DNA of 19,065 nucleotides, taken from the NCBI GenBank assembly GCA_035495815.1, contig DATJFH010000331.1, positions 1 to 19,065 of the forward strand, in the 5' to 3' direction. Of this stretch, positions 6,312 through 14,312 are shown piece by piece. The position numbers and the translations under genes are program-made. Position 1 is the stretch's first letter, and each line of letters begins with the position of its first letter. The notes under the pieces are model-generated. The model made no database searches, was not told where the DNA came from, and saw only the letters and a list, made by a program, of their open reading frames with translations. The stretch is from DATJFH01 sp035495815 (GTDB lineage: Bacteria > Acidobacteriota > Terriglobia > Bryobacterales > Bryobacteraceae).

Positions 6312-7486
6312 TCGCGCGCGTGCTGAGACTTCCCCGGCGCGTGATACCTGACCTGCAGGTGCGCCGTTTCCAGCCGCTTCTGGCCCTGGTGCCGGGAGGT
6401 CAGGCAGCTCTCGAGAATCCCGCTGACGATCAGCGTGCGCTCAACCCGGTAGGGGGCCTTCCCCGTGGCGAACATCTCTTCGATCTTGCTCACCAGGCAA
6501 GCCGAGTAGGTAACGTTCGGAGTGGGGGAGAGAAAGAACTGGGTGGAAGGCACGCCGCTCATGCCTTTGACCCGCGCCGCGAAATTGAAATCCCGGATCG
6601 CGCCGTTCAGCATCAGCAGCGTGGTACGCAGCCCGTCGTTGTGCTCGATGAAATAGGCCGCCGGATTCTTCACCAGCCTGGGCAGCTCGCCGGCGCCGAG
6701 CATGTCCTGAGTCCGTCCGTCCTTCAGGGTCAACCCCTGCGGCGTGTCGCTCCGGGAGAGCGCTGCTTCGAGAAGCGCCTTCGACCAGCGCCCTTCCTTG
6801 CCTGCCTTCCACACAGCGTCGCCCTCTATCATCTGGACCGCCTTCACGCCGGTCTCCCCGCCCTTGCGGCGCTCGATCATGCACTGCATGGCTTCGAGAG
6901 CATGGTAATCCATCGGGTCCGATCCGCCGGAGCCGATCATCAGCGCTTCCCCGATCTCGCAATTGAGCGGCAGCTCCAGATCCGGCAGCCGCCAGGTTAC
7001 CGGCAGCGACGACCCGGCCAGCATGGGGAACTTCATCCGGCGCGAGGCGTCCACCATGCTGCGCGCTTTCTCGAAGCTGTAAGAAAGGTGCTTATCGTTA
7101 TAGACCGGGACCGCGCGGCCGTCCTTTTCGAAGACGTCCACGCACTGCTTGAAGAATTCGTATCGCGGGTAGAGGATCTGGCCTTTCTCGTTGCGGGGAT
7201 AATTGCCATGCTCGCCGATAATCAGGACGGCGTCCACGGCCAGCTTGTCCCCGCCGCAGCGCAGCGCTTCCGCGATGGTCGGGTAAACGGTGAATCCGAA
7301 TTCCCTGGCGCGCTCCGCGCTCTGATCCCCCTCCGGTTTCTGGTCCACGTAGAGCGAGACGATCTTCATGTCCGGCCGATGCCACGCGCCGGCGTGCGGA
7401 TAGCCGACGAGGAAGCGATCCGCCATGTGCTGCGCATGGGACAGGTAGCGGTAAACAGTGGTGACGACGGCGATCCGGCGCGGCAT
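6308..7486 (-). CDS. Unrecognised conserved protein, paralogue of the upstream gene
   Basis: The product has 392 residues from the ATG at 7486; a TTG directly before it could also be read. I do not recognise a named family. It is clearly a paralogue of the gene upstream (7490-8734). Shared blocks include AVVTTVY near the start, HAQHMADRFLVGY, RPDMKIVSLYVDQ, VYPTIAEAL, GEHGNYPRNEKGQILYPRYE, VPVYNDKHLS, AGSSLPVTWR and CMIERRKGGETGVK. There is no signal peptide, in contrast to the paralogue, so this copy is probably cytoplasmic or has lost its signal. It starts three bases after the upstream stop, with GGAG about 11 bases before the ATG. The conserved H, D, E and K residues in GEHG and NDKHLS suggest an active or binding site, but no reaction can be named. 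The C-terminal segment ends in a basic tail. Confidence 0.8.
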   Translation of the reverse strand: MPRRIAVVTTVYRYLSHAQHMADRFLVGYPHAGAWHRPDMKIVSLYVDQKPEGDQSAERAREFGFTVYPTIAEALRCGGDKLAVDAVLIIGEHGNYPRNEKGQILYPRYEFFKQCVDVFEKDGRAVPVYNDKHLSYSFEKARSMVDASRRMKFPMLAGSSLPVTWRLPDLELPLNCEIGEALMIGSGGSDPMDYHALEAMQCMIERRKGGETGVKAVQMIEGDAVWKAGKEGRWSKALLEAALSRSDTPQGLTLKDGRTQDMLGAGELPRLVKNPAAYFIEHNDGLRTTLLMLNGAIRDFNFAARVKGMSGVPSTQFFLSPTPNVTYSACLVSKIEEMFATGKAPYRVERTLIVSGILESCLTSRHQGQKRLETAHLQVRYHAPGKSQHARD

Positions 7487-7489
7487 CAA

Positions 7490-8734
7490 TCAGGTTCTCC
7501 AGTAGGTGGATTCTTTGGCCGGTTGGTATGCGATGTGAAGGTGCGGGGTATCGTAGCGCGCCTTTCGGGACAGGCTCTCGACTCCGGCGTCGGTCAGTCC
7601 GGTGGTGAGCAGGGTCCGCTCGATCGGGTAGGTAGGCTTGCCCGAAAGGAACATCTGCTCGACATTGTTCACCAGCGGGCTGAAAAAGTTCGCCAAGCTG
7701 GTGCGGTCCGGCGGCATGGGCAGATACATCTGCGTCGAGAACGGGTGCGCGCGGCCATCGATCCGGGCGGCGAAGTTGAAGTCCTGCACCAGCCCGTTCA
7801 TCAGAAAGATCGAGCACTTCAGCCCGTCGGCATGCTCGTAGCGGTATGCCACGGGGTCCTTGATGAGGCGCTGCATGGCGGCGCGCGACGGAAAGATGTC
7901 GTTGAAGCCGGGCCGCGAGGGTGTCAGCGTGTGGCTGCGGCAAAGAGCGGCTTCGATCAGGTCCTTGGGAAACGCTCCGCTGTCGTAGGCTTTCCAGAAA
8001 TCGGCTCCGCGGCAAGCCTCTAACCATTTCACTCCCGACTCGCCGCCTTTCCGGCGCTCCACCATGCACTGCACCGTTTCAAGGGCATGGAAATCGTAGC
8101 TGTCAATGCCTCCATAACCGACGCAGACGGCTTCACGCACGCGCGCTCCGGCGGGCATCTCGAGGGACGGAGTCCGCCAGGTGACCGGCAGGCTGGATCC
8201 GGCCATGAAGGCGAAGCCCAGCCGCCGCGACGTGTCGTACATCTCTCGCGCCCATTTCCAGTTCCACGAGAGATGCTTATCGTTGAACACCGGGACCGAA
8301 CGGCCGCTCGATTCGAAAACCTTCACGATCTGCTGGAAGAATGGATAGCGAGGGTACTGGTGGTGTCCTTTTTCGTCGCGCGGATATTTGCCGTGCTCTC
8401 CGACCAGCAGCACGCCGTCCACCGCCAGCTTGCTCCCGCCGAGCGTCAGCGTTTCGGCGATCGTGGGATAAACCTTCATCGACGGGAAGCGCGCGGCCCG
8501 GTCGCGGCTGAGGTCGTCGCTGCCCACCTGATCGACGTAAAGCGAAACGAGGTCCATGGGCGGGCGGTGATGGGCGCCGTTCCAGCCGTAACCTTCGAGG
8601 AAGCGGTCGACGATGTGCTGGGCGTGGGCGAACTTGTGATAGACGGTGGTGACGGCGGCGATTTTGGGGCGGGCGCTCCTTTGCGCAAACGCCGGAAGCG
8701 GAAGAGAGGCGAGAAGCCGGCGGCGGGTAATCAT
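7490..8734 (-). CDS. Unrecognised conserved protein with Tat-like signal (paralogue pair)
   Basis: The ATG at 8734 overlaps the upstream stop (ATGA, 8734-8731) and is followed by TRRRLLASLPLPAFAQ, a twin-arginine-like signal with an AFAQ cleavage site. That settles the start and gives 414 residues. The mature part begins ARPKIAAVTTVYHKFAHAQH and carries the same blocks as its downstream neighbour: VYPTIAET, LLVGEHGKYPRDEKGHHQYP, VPVFNDKHLSWNW, AGSSLPVTWR, CMVERRKGGESGVK and QDFNFAARIDGR. I know no family name or function. It sits between an isomerase-like gene and its own paralogue, all overlapping or a few bases apart, so the three products probably act together, with this copy outside the cytoplasmic membrane. 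Export is inferred from the signal only. Confidence 0.8.
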   Translation of the reverse strand: MITRRRLLASLPLPAFAQRSARPKIAAVTTVYHKFAHAQHIVDRFLEGYGWNGAHHRPPMDLVSLYVDQVGSDDLSRDRAARFPSMKVYPTIAETLTLGGSKLAVDGVLLVGEHGKYPRDEKGHHQYPRYPFFQQIVKVFESSGRSVPVFNDKHLSWNWKWAREMYDTSRRLGFAFMAGSSLPVTWRTPSLEMPAGARVREAVCVGYGGIDSYDFHALETVQCMVERRKGGESGVKWLEACRGADFWKAYDSGAFPKDLIEAALCRSHTLTPSRPGFNDIFPSRAAMQRLIKDPVAYRYEHADGLKCSIFLMNGLVQDFNFAARIDGRAHPFSTQMYLPMPPDRTSLANFFSPLVNNVEQMFLSGKPTYPIERTLLTTGLTDAGVESLSRKARYDTPHLHIAYQPAKESTYWRT

Positions 8735-10323
8735 TCGACGCTCCCGCAGACGGAGACTTCGAGCCCCATGCCGTGGAAAGCGGCCGCCTTGGCTGCCAGC
8801 GCAAGCTTCGCCCCGGCGGCGTCGGGCGCGTAAGCCACCTGGATATGGTTCGACTTGTGGCGGGCCATCATCTGATCGCGGGTGATCCCGGGGGTCACGG
8901 CATGCATGATGGGCCACTGCGGCGTCGTCCCGCGCCAGCGGCGCTCGGTCTCTTCGAGCGGCAACTCGATCGCGCGTGCGATGCCGAGGTCCGCTTTCAG
9001 GATACCGCCGTCCACGAAGACGCGGCTCCACACGACCTCTCCGGGCTTGCTGACGCCCTTGATGGTTCCGCCGCCGAGCCGGAAATACATGGGAGGCTGG
9101 CGCTCGCTGACCGCGCCGGCGTAGCCTCCGGTGAAGTGGTGAGGCGGCACGGCGCCGGAGATTTCGAAGACCCAGACGAACTGGCCGCCGTAGTCTTCCC
9201 CGTAGCGCAGGTCGTGCAGCGTGGTTTCGGGATCGAAGCCGAGCCCGGTCCAGAGGCGATTGGTCACCAGGGCGTCGAGTCCCGCGCATTCGTCCACTTC
9301 GTTGAAGTGCGGCAGCGCACGGCCTTCATAGAGCACGCGTCCGTTGCCGGCGGCGGTGACCGGCGGGCGGTCGACGTTGTTGAGCAGCCCTTCGGCGAGA
9401 TCGGAAGCGGGAGCGAGATCTTTCAATCCCTGCTGGTACTGGATGCCGATGGCGTCGCAGCCGAACTCGTCGGCGATGCGCAGGGCGGCGACGTACATCT
9501 TGCACTGTCCCAGGATCTGGGCGTCGGTTAGCTCGGTTTCGGGATCGGCGCCGGTGAGAAAGCGCAGACCTTTACGCTCGACCCACTGGCGGACGGCGAG
9601 CGCTTCGGAGTCCGGAACGCGGCCCATCTCGGCGAACAGCGCCGACTGGCTGAGCCGCTCCTTGAAGACGCCGGTCGAGTGCAGCAGTTCGTCGGGGATG
9701 ATGGCATTGTACATGCCCATGCAGCCTTCGTCGAAAACTCCGAGGATGGCTTTGTTGCGGCGGAGGTCGGCGGCCAGACGGCTGCCGATTTGGGACGCGC
9801 GGTCCGGAATCGACAGGGAGCTGAGCGGTTGGACGTGGCTGGTGTCATGCTCGAGCGATTCGCCGCGGAGCCAGCGGGCGAGGCCCTGGCGGAAGAAGCC
9901 GTCCGTGAAATCGACGCTCCAGAGCGAGCTGTACCTGACGCCGGCTTTGGTGAGCGATCCGTTGAGATTGAGCAGTCCGACCAGTCCGGGCCATTCGCCG
10001 CTCCAGTTGGCGACGGTGAGGATCGGACCGCAGTGAGTATAAAGACCGTGGAGGAGGTGATGACTGTACTGCCAGACGGCTTCGACGACAACCAGTGGAG
10101 CGTCAAGGGGGATCTCCCGGAAGACTTCCATGCCGCGCTTCTGGCTGTCGATGAAACCGTGCTGTTTGGCCGGATCGTAGGCGTGCCCGCGGCGGACTTC
10201 AAAACCTTCGCTTCGGATCGCCGCCATCACGCTCTCTTCGACGCGCGCCTGCGCGGGCCAGCACTTCCGATTCGCCGAGAGACGGAGATCGCCATTGGAG
10301 ACGATGATCACGGGTTGGGGCAT
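8731..10323 (-). CDS. L-fucose/arabinose isomerase-superfamily-like protein
   Basis: The product has 530 residues from the ATG at 10323; a GTG two codons earlier (10329) is also possible. The start MPQPVIIVSNGDLRLSANRK and later segments such as TVANWSGEWPGLVGLLNLNG, AILGVFDEGCMGMYNAIIP and the C-terminal MMARHKSNHIQVAYAPD recall the three-domain L-fucose isomerase fold, which interconverts aldoses and ketoses using Mn2+. The spacing of the WPG..GLL block followed by a DEGCMGMY block is the main basis. I cannot confidently place the two acidic metal ligands, so it may be a non-isomerase member of the superfamily. It leads the operon. A -10-like TAGAAT (minus strand, 10335-10330) ends six bases before the ATG and there is no Shine-Dalgarno, so the message may be leaderless. 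The stop overlaps the next start (ATGA). Confidence 0.7.
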   Translation of the reverse strand: MPQPVIIVSNGDLRLSANRKCWPAQARVEESVMAAIRSEGFEVRRGHAYDPAKQHGFIDSQKRGMEVFREIPLDAPLVVVEAVWQYSHHLLHGLYTHCGPILTVANWSGEWPGLVGLLNLNGSLTKAGVRYSSLWSVDFTDGFFRQGLARWLRGESLEHDTSHVQPLSSLSIPDRASQIGSRLAADLRRNKAILGVFDEGCMGMYNAIIPDELLHSTGVFKERLSQSALFAEMGRVPDSEALAVRQWVERKGLRFLTGADPETELTDAQILGQCKMYVAALRIADEFGCDAIGIQYQQGLKDLAPASDLAEGLLNNVDRPPVTAAGNGRVLYEGRALPHFNEVDECAGLDALVTNRLWTGLGFDPETTLHDLRYGEDYGGQFVWVFEISGAVPPHHFTGGYAGAVSERQPPMYFRLGGGTIKGVSKPGEVVWSRVFVDGGILKADLGIARAIELPLEETERRWRGTTPQWPIMHAVTPGITRDQMMARHKSNHIQVAYAPDAAGAKLALAAKAAAFHGMGLEVSVCGSVE

Positions 10324-10329
10324 TTCCAC

Positions 10330-10335
10330 ATTCTA
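10330..10335 (-). promoter_or_regulatory. -10-like box before the isomerase-like operon
   Basis: TAGAAT (five of six matches to TATAAT) on the minus strand ends six bases before the ATG at 10323, with no ribosome-binding sequence between. The -35 region is weak. The 173-bp gap to the upstream DUF1801 gene (10324-10496) holds nothing else I can identify. Confidence 0.35.
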
Positions 10336-10496
10336 ACGTGCGGATATGGTGAACAGTGGGCTGTCTCTCAACAGCTGCGGGTTGGCTGGTTTCGTGGTGC
10401 GCGCACTGGTCGGCCGTCGAGACAAGCTCTTCCCGGCCGGCATTAGAGTGACGGAGGGGATCCGCGTGCGCGGCCAGCGATGGAACTGGGATGAGG

Positions 10497-10925
10497 CTAG
10501 GCGGGCCGCTTGCTGCCCGCCCGCCGGGGATGCGGCTTGCTCCGGCTCTCGAGATTGAGCGCCACTGCGGCGCGGATGAGATCCTTCAGGGCTGCTTCAT
10601 CGAGCTGGTCGCCTTCGTGGATGTCGATGGCGCGCCGGACATTCCCGTCGAGGCTGGAGTTGAACAGACCTGAAGGGTCCTTCAACGCGGCTCCCCTGGC
10701 AAACGTCATTTTGACGACATTCCTGTACGTCTCTCCCGTGCAGACGATGCCGCCATGGGACCAGACGGGAGTTCCCCTCCACTTCCACTCTTCGACGATC
10801 TCAGGGTCTGCCTGGCGCACGATGCCGCGCACTTTCGCGAGCATCTTCCCGCGCCAGTCCCCGAGTTCCCTGATTTTCTCGTCGATCAATGCGGAGGCAG
10901 ATTCCACTGGGTCGGGTCTTTGCAT
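10497..10925 (-). CDS. DUF1801 (YdhG-like) family protein
   Basis: The product has 142 residues from the ATG at 10925; GTG at 10931 and TTG at 10934 are in-frame alternatives. The sequence LIDEKIRELGDWRGKMLAKV, then DPEIVEEWKWRGTPVWSHGG and TYRNVVKMTFARGAAL is the DUF1801 pattern, a small alpha/beta protein. Relatives have been linked to iron-chaperone (frataxin-like) roles in Bacillus, but most are uncharacterised, so no function is assigned. The C-terminus is a basic tail (KPHPRRAGSKRPA). A -10-like TAAAAT (minus strand, 10952-10947) lies about 20 bases upstream. It stands alone, separated by 171 bp from the isomerase-like operon downstream on the same strand. Family assignment is good. Confidence 0.8.
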   Translation of the reverse strand: MQRPDPVESASALIDEKIRELGDWRGKMLAKVRGIVRQADPEIVEEWKWRGTPVWSHGGIVCTGETYRNVVKMTFARGAALKDPSGLFNSSLDGNVRRAIDIHEGDQLDEAALKDLIRAAVALNLESRSKPHPRRAGSKRPA

Positions 10926-10934
10926 GGACACCAA

Positions 10935-11193
10935 CTTTTCGCACCTATTTTAGCTGCGTCCGGCGTAACCTGCATCCTCCGGAGTTTCTGCCAGGCGCGC
11001 ACGCGGGGCTGCCATCAATGCGGCGCGGGTGGACGGATCGCCGACCAGCCCGCAGCGTGGGTCGTGGCAGATCCATATGCGAGGCGAAGACCTGATCGGG
11101 CGGCGCAGGAACCGTCCGGCGGGGAGCCCGGGGCGACCGCGGAGGTGCGGCATCGATGCGCGGCAGACGGCGGCTGCGGGGCAGCTACACGCG
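10935..11193. other. Intergenic stretch without a supported gene
   Basis: Between the divergent DUF1801 and pyrophosphatase genes about 300 bp hold the two promoters (TAAAAT at 10952-10947 on the minus strand; the 11194-11223 promoter on the plus strand) and no convincing gene. Short open frames on the minus strand (for example 10950-11153) have no recognisable motif and an Arg/Pro-rich composition expected of random high-GC sequence. Confidence 0.5.
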
Positions 11194-11223
11194 CTGACAT
11201 GAGGGCTTGCCGCTTGCTACTCT
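11194..11223 (+). promoter_or_regulatory. Promoter of ppa, extended -10, leaderless
   Basis: CTGACA (11194-11199, five of six to TTGACA) is followed after 18 bp by TACTCT (11218-11223), preceded by TGC to form an extended -10. The hexamer ends six bases before the GTG at 11230, so the transcript would begin at the start codon. No Shine-Dalgarno is present. Confidence 0.5.
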
Positions 11224-11229
11224 GAGCGG

Positions 11230-11769
11230 GTGCCCCTCTCGTTGTACGACATCGAGCCCGGCCCGGATTGCCCGGAGATCGTGCGGATGGTCGTGGAAAT
11301 TCCCAAGAACTCGGGCAATAAATACGAGTACGACAGCGAGCTCGGCGTCTTCCGGCTGGACCGCGCGTTGTATTCTCCCATGCACTACCCCGGGGACTAC
11401 GGGTTCATCCCCGGCACCCTGGCCGACGACGGCGATCCGCTGGACGTGCTCGCTTTGGTCGAAGAGCCGAGCTTCACCGGCTGCCTGATCGAAGTTCGTC
11501 CGGTGGGCATCCTCAATATGGTGGACAACGAGGAGGCCGATCAGAAGGTAGTGGCCGTGCCGAACCGGAATCCGCGCTACGATCAGGTCCACACCATGGA
11601 TCAGATTTTCCCGCACGTGCGAAGGGAGATCGAGCACTTCTTCACGATTTATAAGGAGCTCGAGGGCAAGAAGACGCAGATGCGGGGCTGGGGCCGTCCG
11701 AAGGAGGCGCACGAGGTGATTGTGAAAAGCAGAAAATCGTATCTGGATTTCAAGGAGACACCACGATGA
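11230..11769 (+). CDS. ppa: Inorganic pyrophosphatase (family I)
   Basis: The 179-residue product hydrolyses pyrophosphate to two phosphates, which pulls biosynthetic reactions forward in the cytoplasm. The family I signature is at residues 66-73, DDGDPLDV, whose aspartates bind the catalytic Mg2+. Other family residues are seen in NKYEYD (K31, E33), the RLDRALYSPMHYPGDYGFIP block and the KPD-like later region. Length matches the usual bacterial family I enzyme of about 175 residues. The start is a GTG, supported by alignment of MPLSLYDIEPG with the usual N-terminus and by the promoter just before it. The stop overlaps the sulfatase ATG (ATGA), so a housekeeping enzyme is translationally coupled to an exported sulfatase, which is an odd pairing. 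Confidence 0.95.
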   Translation: MPLSLYDIEPGPDCPEIVRMVVEIPKNSGNKYEYDSELGVFRLDRALYSPMHYPGDYGFIPGTLADDGDPLDVLALVEEPSFTGCLIEVRPVGILNMVDNEEADQKVVAVPNRNPRYDQVHTMDQIFPHVRREIEHFFTIYKELEGKKTQMRGWGRPKEAHEVIVKSRKSYLDFKETPR

Positions 11770-13181
11770 CATTGACGCGGCGCAGCTTGCTGGCGGGAGC
11801 GGTGGCGGCGGGGAAGCCGGGGGACGCCGCAAAGTCGAAGAAGACCAACGTGGTCATGATCATGACCGACGATCACGGCGCCTGGACATTGGGGGCCTAC
11901 GGGAACAAGGACGCCTACACCCCGAATCTCGACCGGCTGGCAAAAGAAGGCGCCCGCTTCGACCGCGCCTATGCCTGCACGCCCGTGTGCTCGCCCAGCC
12001 GCATGAGCTACATGACCGGCAAGATTCCCTCGCAGCACGGCGTCCAGGACTATCTTCTCCCGGAGGATTCCTTCGGTCCGAAGACCATCCGGTTTCTGGA
12101 CGGGCACACGACCTATGCGGAGCTGCTGGCGAAGAACGGCTACAAGCTCGGCATGTGCGGCAAGTGGCACATGGGCGACGACGACAAGGCGCAGCGCGGC
12201 TTCACCTGGTGGCACACCGTTCCCGGCGGCGGCGGAACGTATCGCGATCCGGAGTTCGTCACCAACGGCGCGCGGCGGAAGCTGACCGGATACAAGACCG
12301 ACCTGGTGACCGACGGGGCGCTCGAGTTTCTGGACCAGGCGGGGAGCGATCCGTTCTACCTGCTGATCCCTTTCTACGCCCCGCACACGCCGTACGATTA
12401 TCAGCCGGAGGCGTACCGAAAGCCGCACCTGAATTCAAAGTTCAGCTCTTATCCCCGCGATCCGATGCATCCCTGGCAGAATCCGGGCCTTGCCAGGAAT
12501 CATCTCAACCGCGAGAGCATGCTGGCGTACGCCGCGCTGATCAGCGGCGTGGACGCGAACGTCGGCCGGATCCTCAAAAAGCTGGAGGACCTGAGCCTGC
12601 GCGACAACACGCTGGTCGTCTTCACGGCGGACCAGGGGTGGAACGCCGGCCAGCACGGCGTGTGGGGCAAAGGGAACGGCACATGGCCGTTCAACATGTA
12701 CGAGGAATCGATCCGGGTTCCGATGATCTGGAACCATCCGGGGAAGATCCGGGGCGGCCAGGCGCTGACGCCGATGGTGTCGAGCTACGATTACATGCCG
12801 ACGCTGTTCGACTACCTGGGCCTGCCGCCGCACAAGGATTCCAAGCTCCCCGGACACAGCTATGCGGGCTTCCTGCGCGGCAAATCGCCGAAGTGGCGCA
12901 ACCGGCTGTACTTCGAGTACAGCTACGTGCGGGGGCTGCGGACCGAGACGCTGAAGTACATCGAACGGACGAAGGAGTTCCCGAGCGAGCTGTTCGACCT
13001 CGAAGCCGATCCCGGAGAGAAGCGCAACGTGATCGGGGAGCCGGGGTATCGGAAAGTGGTGGCCGGCCTGCGCGCCGAGCTGGACGGATTTTTCCAGTCG
13101 GGCGGGGCGCCGCCGATCGAGCAATGGCGGTCCACCACGAGGCAGAAGCTGAACGTGTACAAGGCAGGGCCGAGGAACTGA
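11766..13181 (+). CDS. Tat-type arylsulfatase-like sulfatase (formylglycine, Cys type)
   Basis: The 471-residue product has a short twin-arginine-type leader (TRRSLLAGAVAAG) and then the sulfatase fold: NVVMIMTDDHG (D35, D36 metal ligands), CSPSRMSYMTG with C75 in the C-x-P-S-R motif that is converted to formylglycine, KWHMGDDD, and FTADQGWNAGQHGVWGKG (D289, H297, K303). All the main catalytic and calcium-binding residues are present. Such enzymes remove sulfate from carbohydrates or aryl sulfates; polysaccharide sulfatases often look like this one (YEESIRVPMIW, LFDLEADPGEKRN). No maturase is in the window. The leader is shorter than typical Tat signals and may be inefficient. The ATG overlaps the ppa stop. 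Substrate is unknown. Confidence 0.93.
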   Translation: MTLTRRSLLAGAVAAGKPGDAAKSKKTNVVMIMTDDHGAWTLGAYGNKDAYTPNLDRLAKEGARFDRAYACTPVCSPSRMSYMTGKIPSQHGVQDYLLPEDSFGPKTIRFLDGHTTYAELLAKNGYKLGMCGKWHMGDDDKAQRGFTWWHTVPGGGGTYRDPEFVTNGARRKLTGYKTDLVTDGALEFLDQAGSDPFYLLIPFYAPHTPYDYQPEAYRKPHLNSKFSSYPRDPMHPWQNPGLARNHLNRESMLAYAALISGVDANVGRILKKLEDLSLRDNTLVVFTADQGWNAGQHGVWGKGNGTWPFNMYEESIRVPMIWNHPGKIRGGQALTPMVSSYDYMPTLFDYLGLPPHKDSKLPGHSYAGFLRGKSPKWRNRLYFEYSYVRGLRTETLKYIERTKEFPSELFDLEADPGEKRNVIGEPGYRKVVAGLRAELDGFFQSGGAPPIEQWRSTTRQKLNVYKAGPRN

Positions 13182-13188
13182 TTCAGGT

Positions 13189-13197
13189 TGCTATAAT
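13189..13197 (+). promoter_or_regulatory. recA promoter, extended -10
   Basis: TGC (13189-13191) directly before a perfect TATAAT (13192-13197) forms an extended -10. The -35 region is poor, as expected for this promoter type. A start near 13204 gives a leader of about 34 bases carrying AGGAG nine bases before the recA ATG. It lies immediately after the sulfatase stop. No SOS box of the E. coli (CTGT-N8-ACAG) or Bacillus type is visible. Confidence 0.65.
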
Positions 13198-13237
13198 CGG
13201 TTCTCAAGCTGCAATACAACACCAGGAGACCACCCGC

Positions 13238-14308
13238 ATGGAAGACAAAGAACGCTCGCGAGCGCTGGAGCTGACTCTCGGCCAAATCGAAAAGCAATTC
13301 GGAAAAGGCTCGATCCTGCGGCTGGGATCGAAAGACGCAATCGTACCGGTCGCGGTGATTTCCACCGGATCGATTTCACTTGACGCGGCGTTGGGAATAG
13401 GCGGTTTCCCGCGCGGGCGCATCAGCGAGATCTTCGGTCCCGAATCTTCGGGAAAGACGACGATCGCGCTGCAGGTGGTGGCCGAAGCGCAGCGCAAGGG
13501 TGGGATGGCGGCCTTCATCGACGTGGAGCACGCGCTCGATCCGATTTACGCCCGCAAGCTGGGGGTGGACGTGGACAACCTGCTGGTGTCGCAGCCGGAT
13601 TACGGCGAGCAGGCGCTCGAGATCACGGCGGCGCTGGTCGCGTCCGGGTCGATCGATGTCCTGGTGGTGGACTCGGTGGCGGCGCTGGTGCCCAAGGCGG
13701 AGCTGGACGGCGAGATGGGCGACAGCCACATGGGGCTGCAGGCAAGGCTGATGTCGCAGGCGCTGCGGAAGCTCACCGGCATCGTGTCCAAATCGAAAAC
13801 CTGTCTGATCTTCATCAACCAGATTCGCGAGAAGATCGGGGTGATGTTCGGGAACCCGGAAACCACTACGGGAGGCCGCGCGCTGAAGTTCTACTCGTCT
13901 GTCCGGGCGGACATCCGGCGAATCGCGGCGATCAAGGATGGGGACGCCGTGATCGGGAATCGCACCAAGGTGAAGCTGGTGAAGAACAAGTGCGCGGCGC
14001 CGTTCCGCGAGGCCGAGTTCGACATTATTTATGGAGAGGGTGTGTCGAAGGAAGGCGACCTGATCGACCTGGGGGTCGCCAACAACCTGGTGGAGAAGAG
14101 CGGGTCCTGGTTCAGCTACAAGGGCGAGCGGATCGGACAGGGGCGCGAGAACGTGAAGCAGTTCCTGAAGGACAACGCCGACATCCGGCAGAAGATCGAC
14201 AGCGAGTTGAGGAAAGCGCTGGGGCTGATCCGGCCGGAGGCGGCGGTGGAAGAGGCCGCCCCGGCGGCAGCCAAATCGGTCCCGGCGGTGACGGCGCGCG
14301 GGCGGTAG
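13238..14308 (+). CDS. recA: RecA recombinase
   Basis: The 356-residue product forms filaments on single-stranded DNA, drives homologous strand exchange and, in SOS-proficient bacteria, triggers LexA self-cleavage. Walker A is GPESSGKT (67-74), Walker B is IDVLVVD (139-145), and the region INQIREKIGVMFGNPETTTG (about 194-213) holds the conserved ATP-sensing Q and the L2 DNA-binding loop. The N-terminal LELTLGQIEKQFGKGSILRL is the standard polymerisation motif. The start at ATG 13238 is supported by AGGAG at the right distance. Length matches bacterial RecA; the C-terminal tail is alanine-rich (EEAAPAAAKSVPAVTARGR) and less acidic than the E. coli tail. A beta-propeller gene follows after four bases, so it may be co-transcribed. 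Confidence 0.98.
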   Translation: MEDKERSRALELTLGQIEKQFGKGSILRLGSKDAIVPVAVISTGSISLDAALGIGGFPRGRISEIFGPESSGKTTIALQVVAEAQRKGGMAAFIDVEHALDPIYARKLGVDVDNLLVSQPDYGEQALEITAALVASGSIDVLVVDSVAALVPKAELDGEMGDSHMGLQARLMSQALRKLTGIVSKSKTCLIFINQIREKIGVMFGNPETTTGGRALKFYSSVRADIRRIAAIKDGDAVIGNRTKVKLVKNKCAAPFREAEFDIIYGEGVSKEGDLIDLGVANNLVEKSGSWFSYKGERIGQGRENVKQFLKDNADIRQKIDSELRKALGLIRPEAAVEEAAPAAAKSVPAVTARGR

Positions 14309-14312
14309 AGCG

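Noticed and set aside
13182..13237. SOS (LexA) box before recA
   Set aside because: Neither a CTGT-N8-ACAG nor a CGAAC-N4-GTTCG type sequence is present, so no LexA site is claimed.
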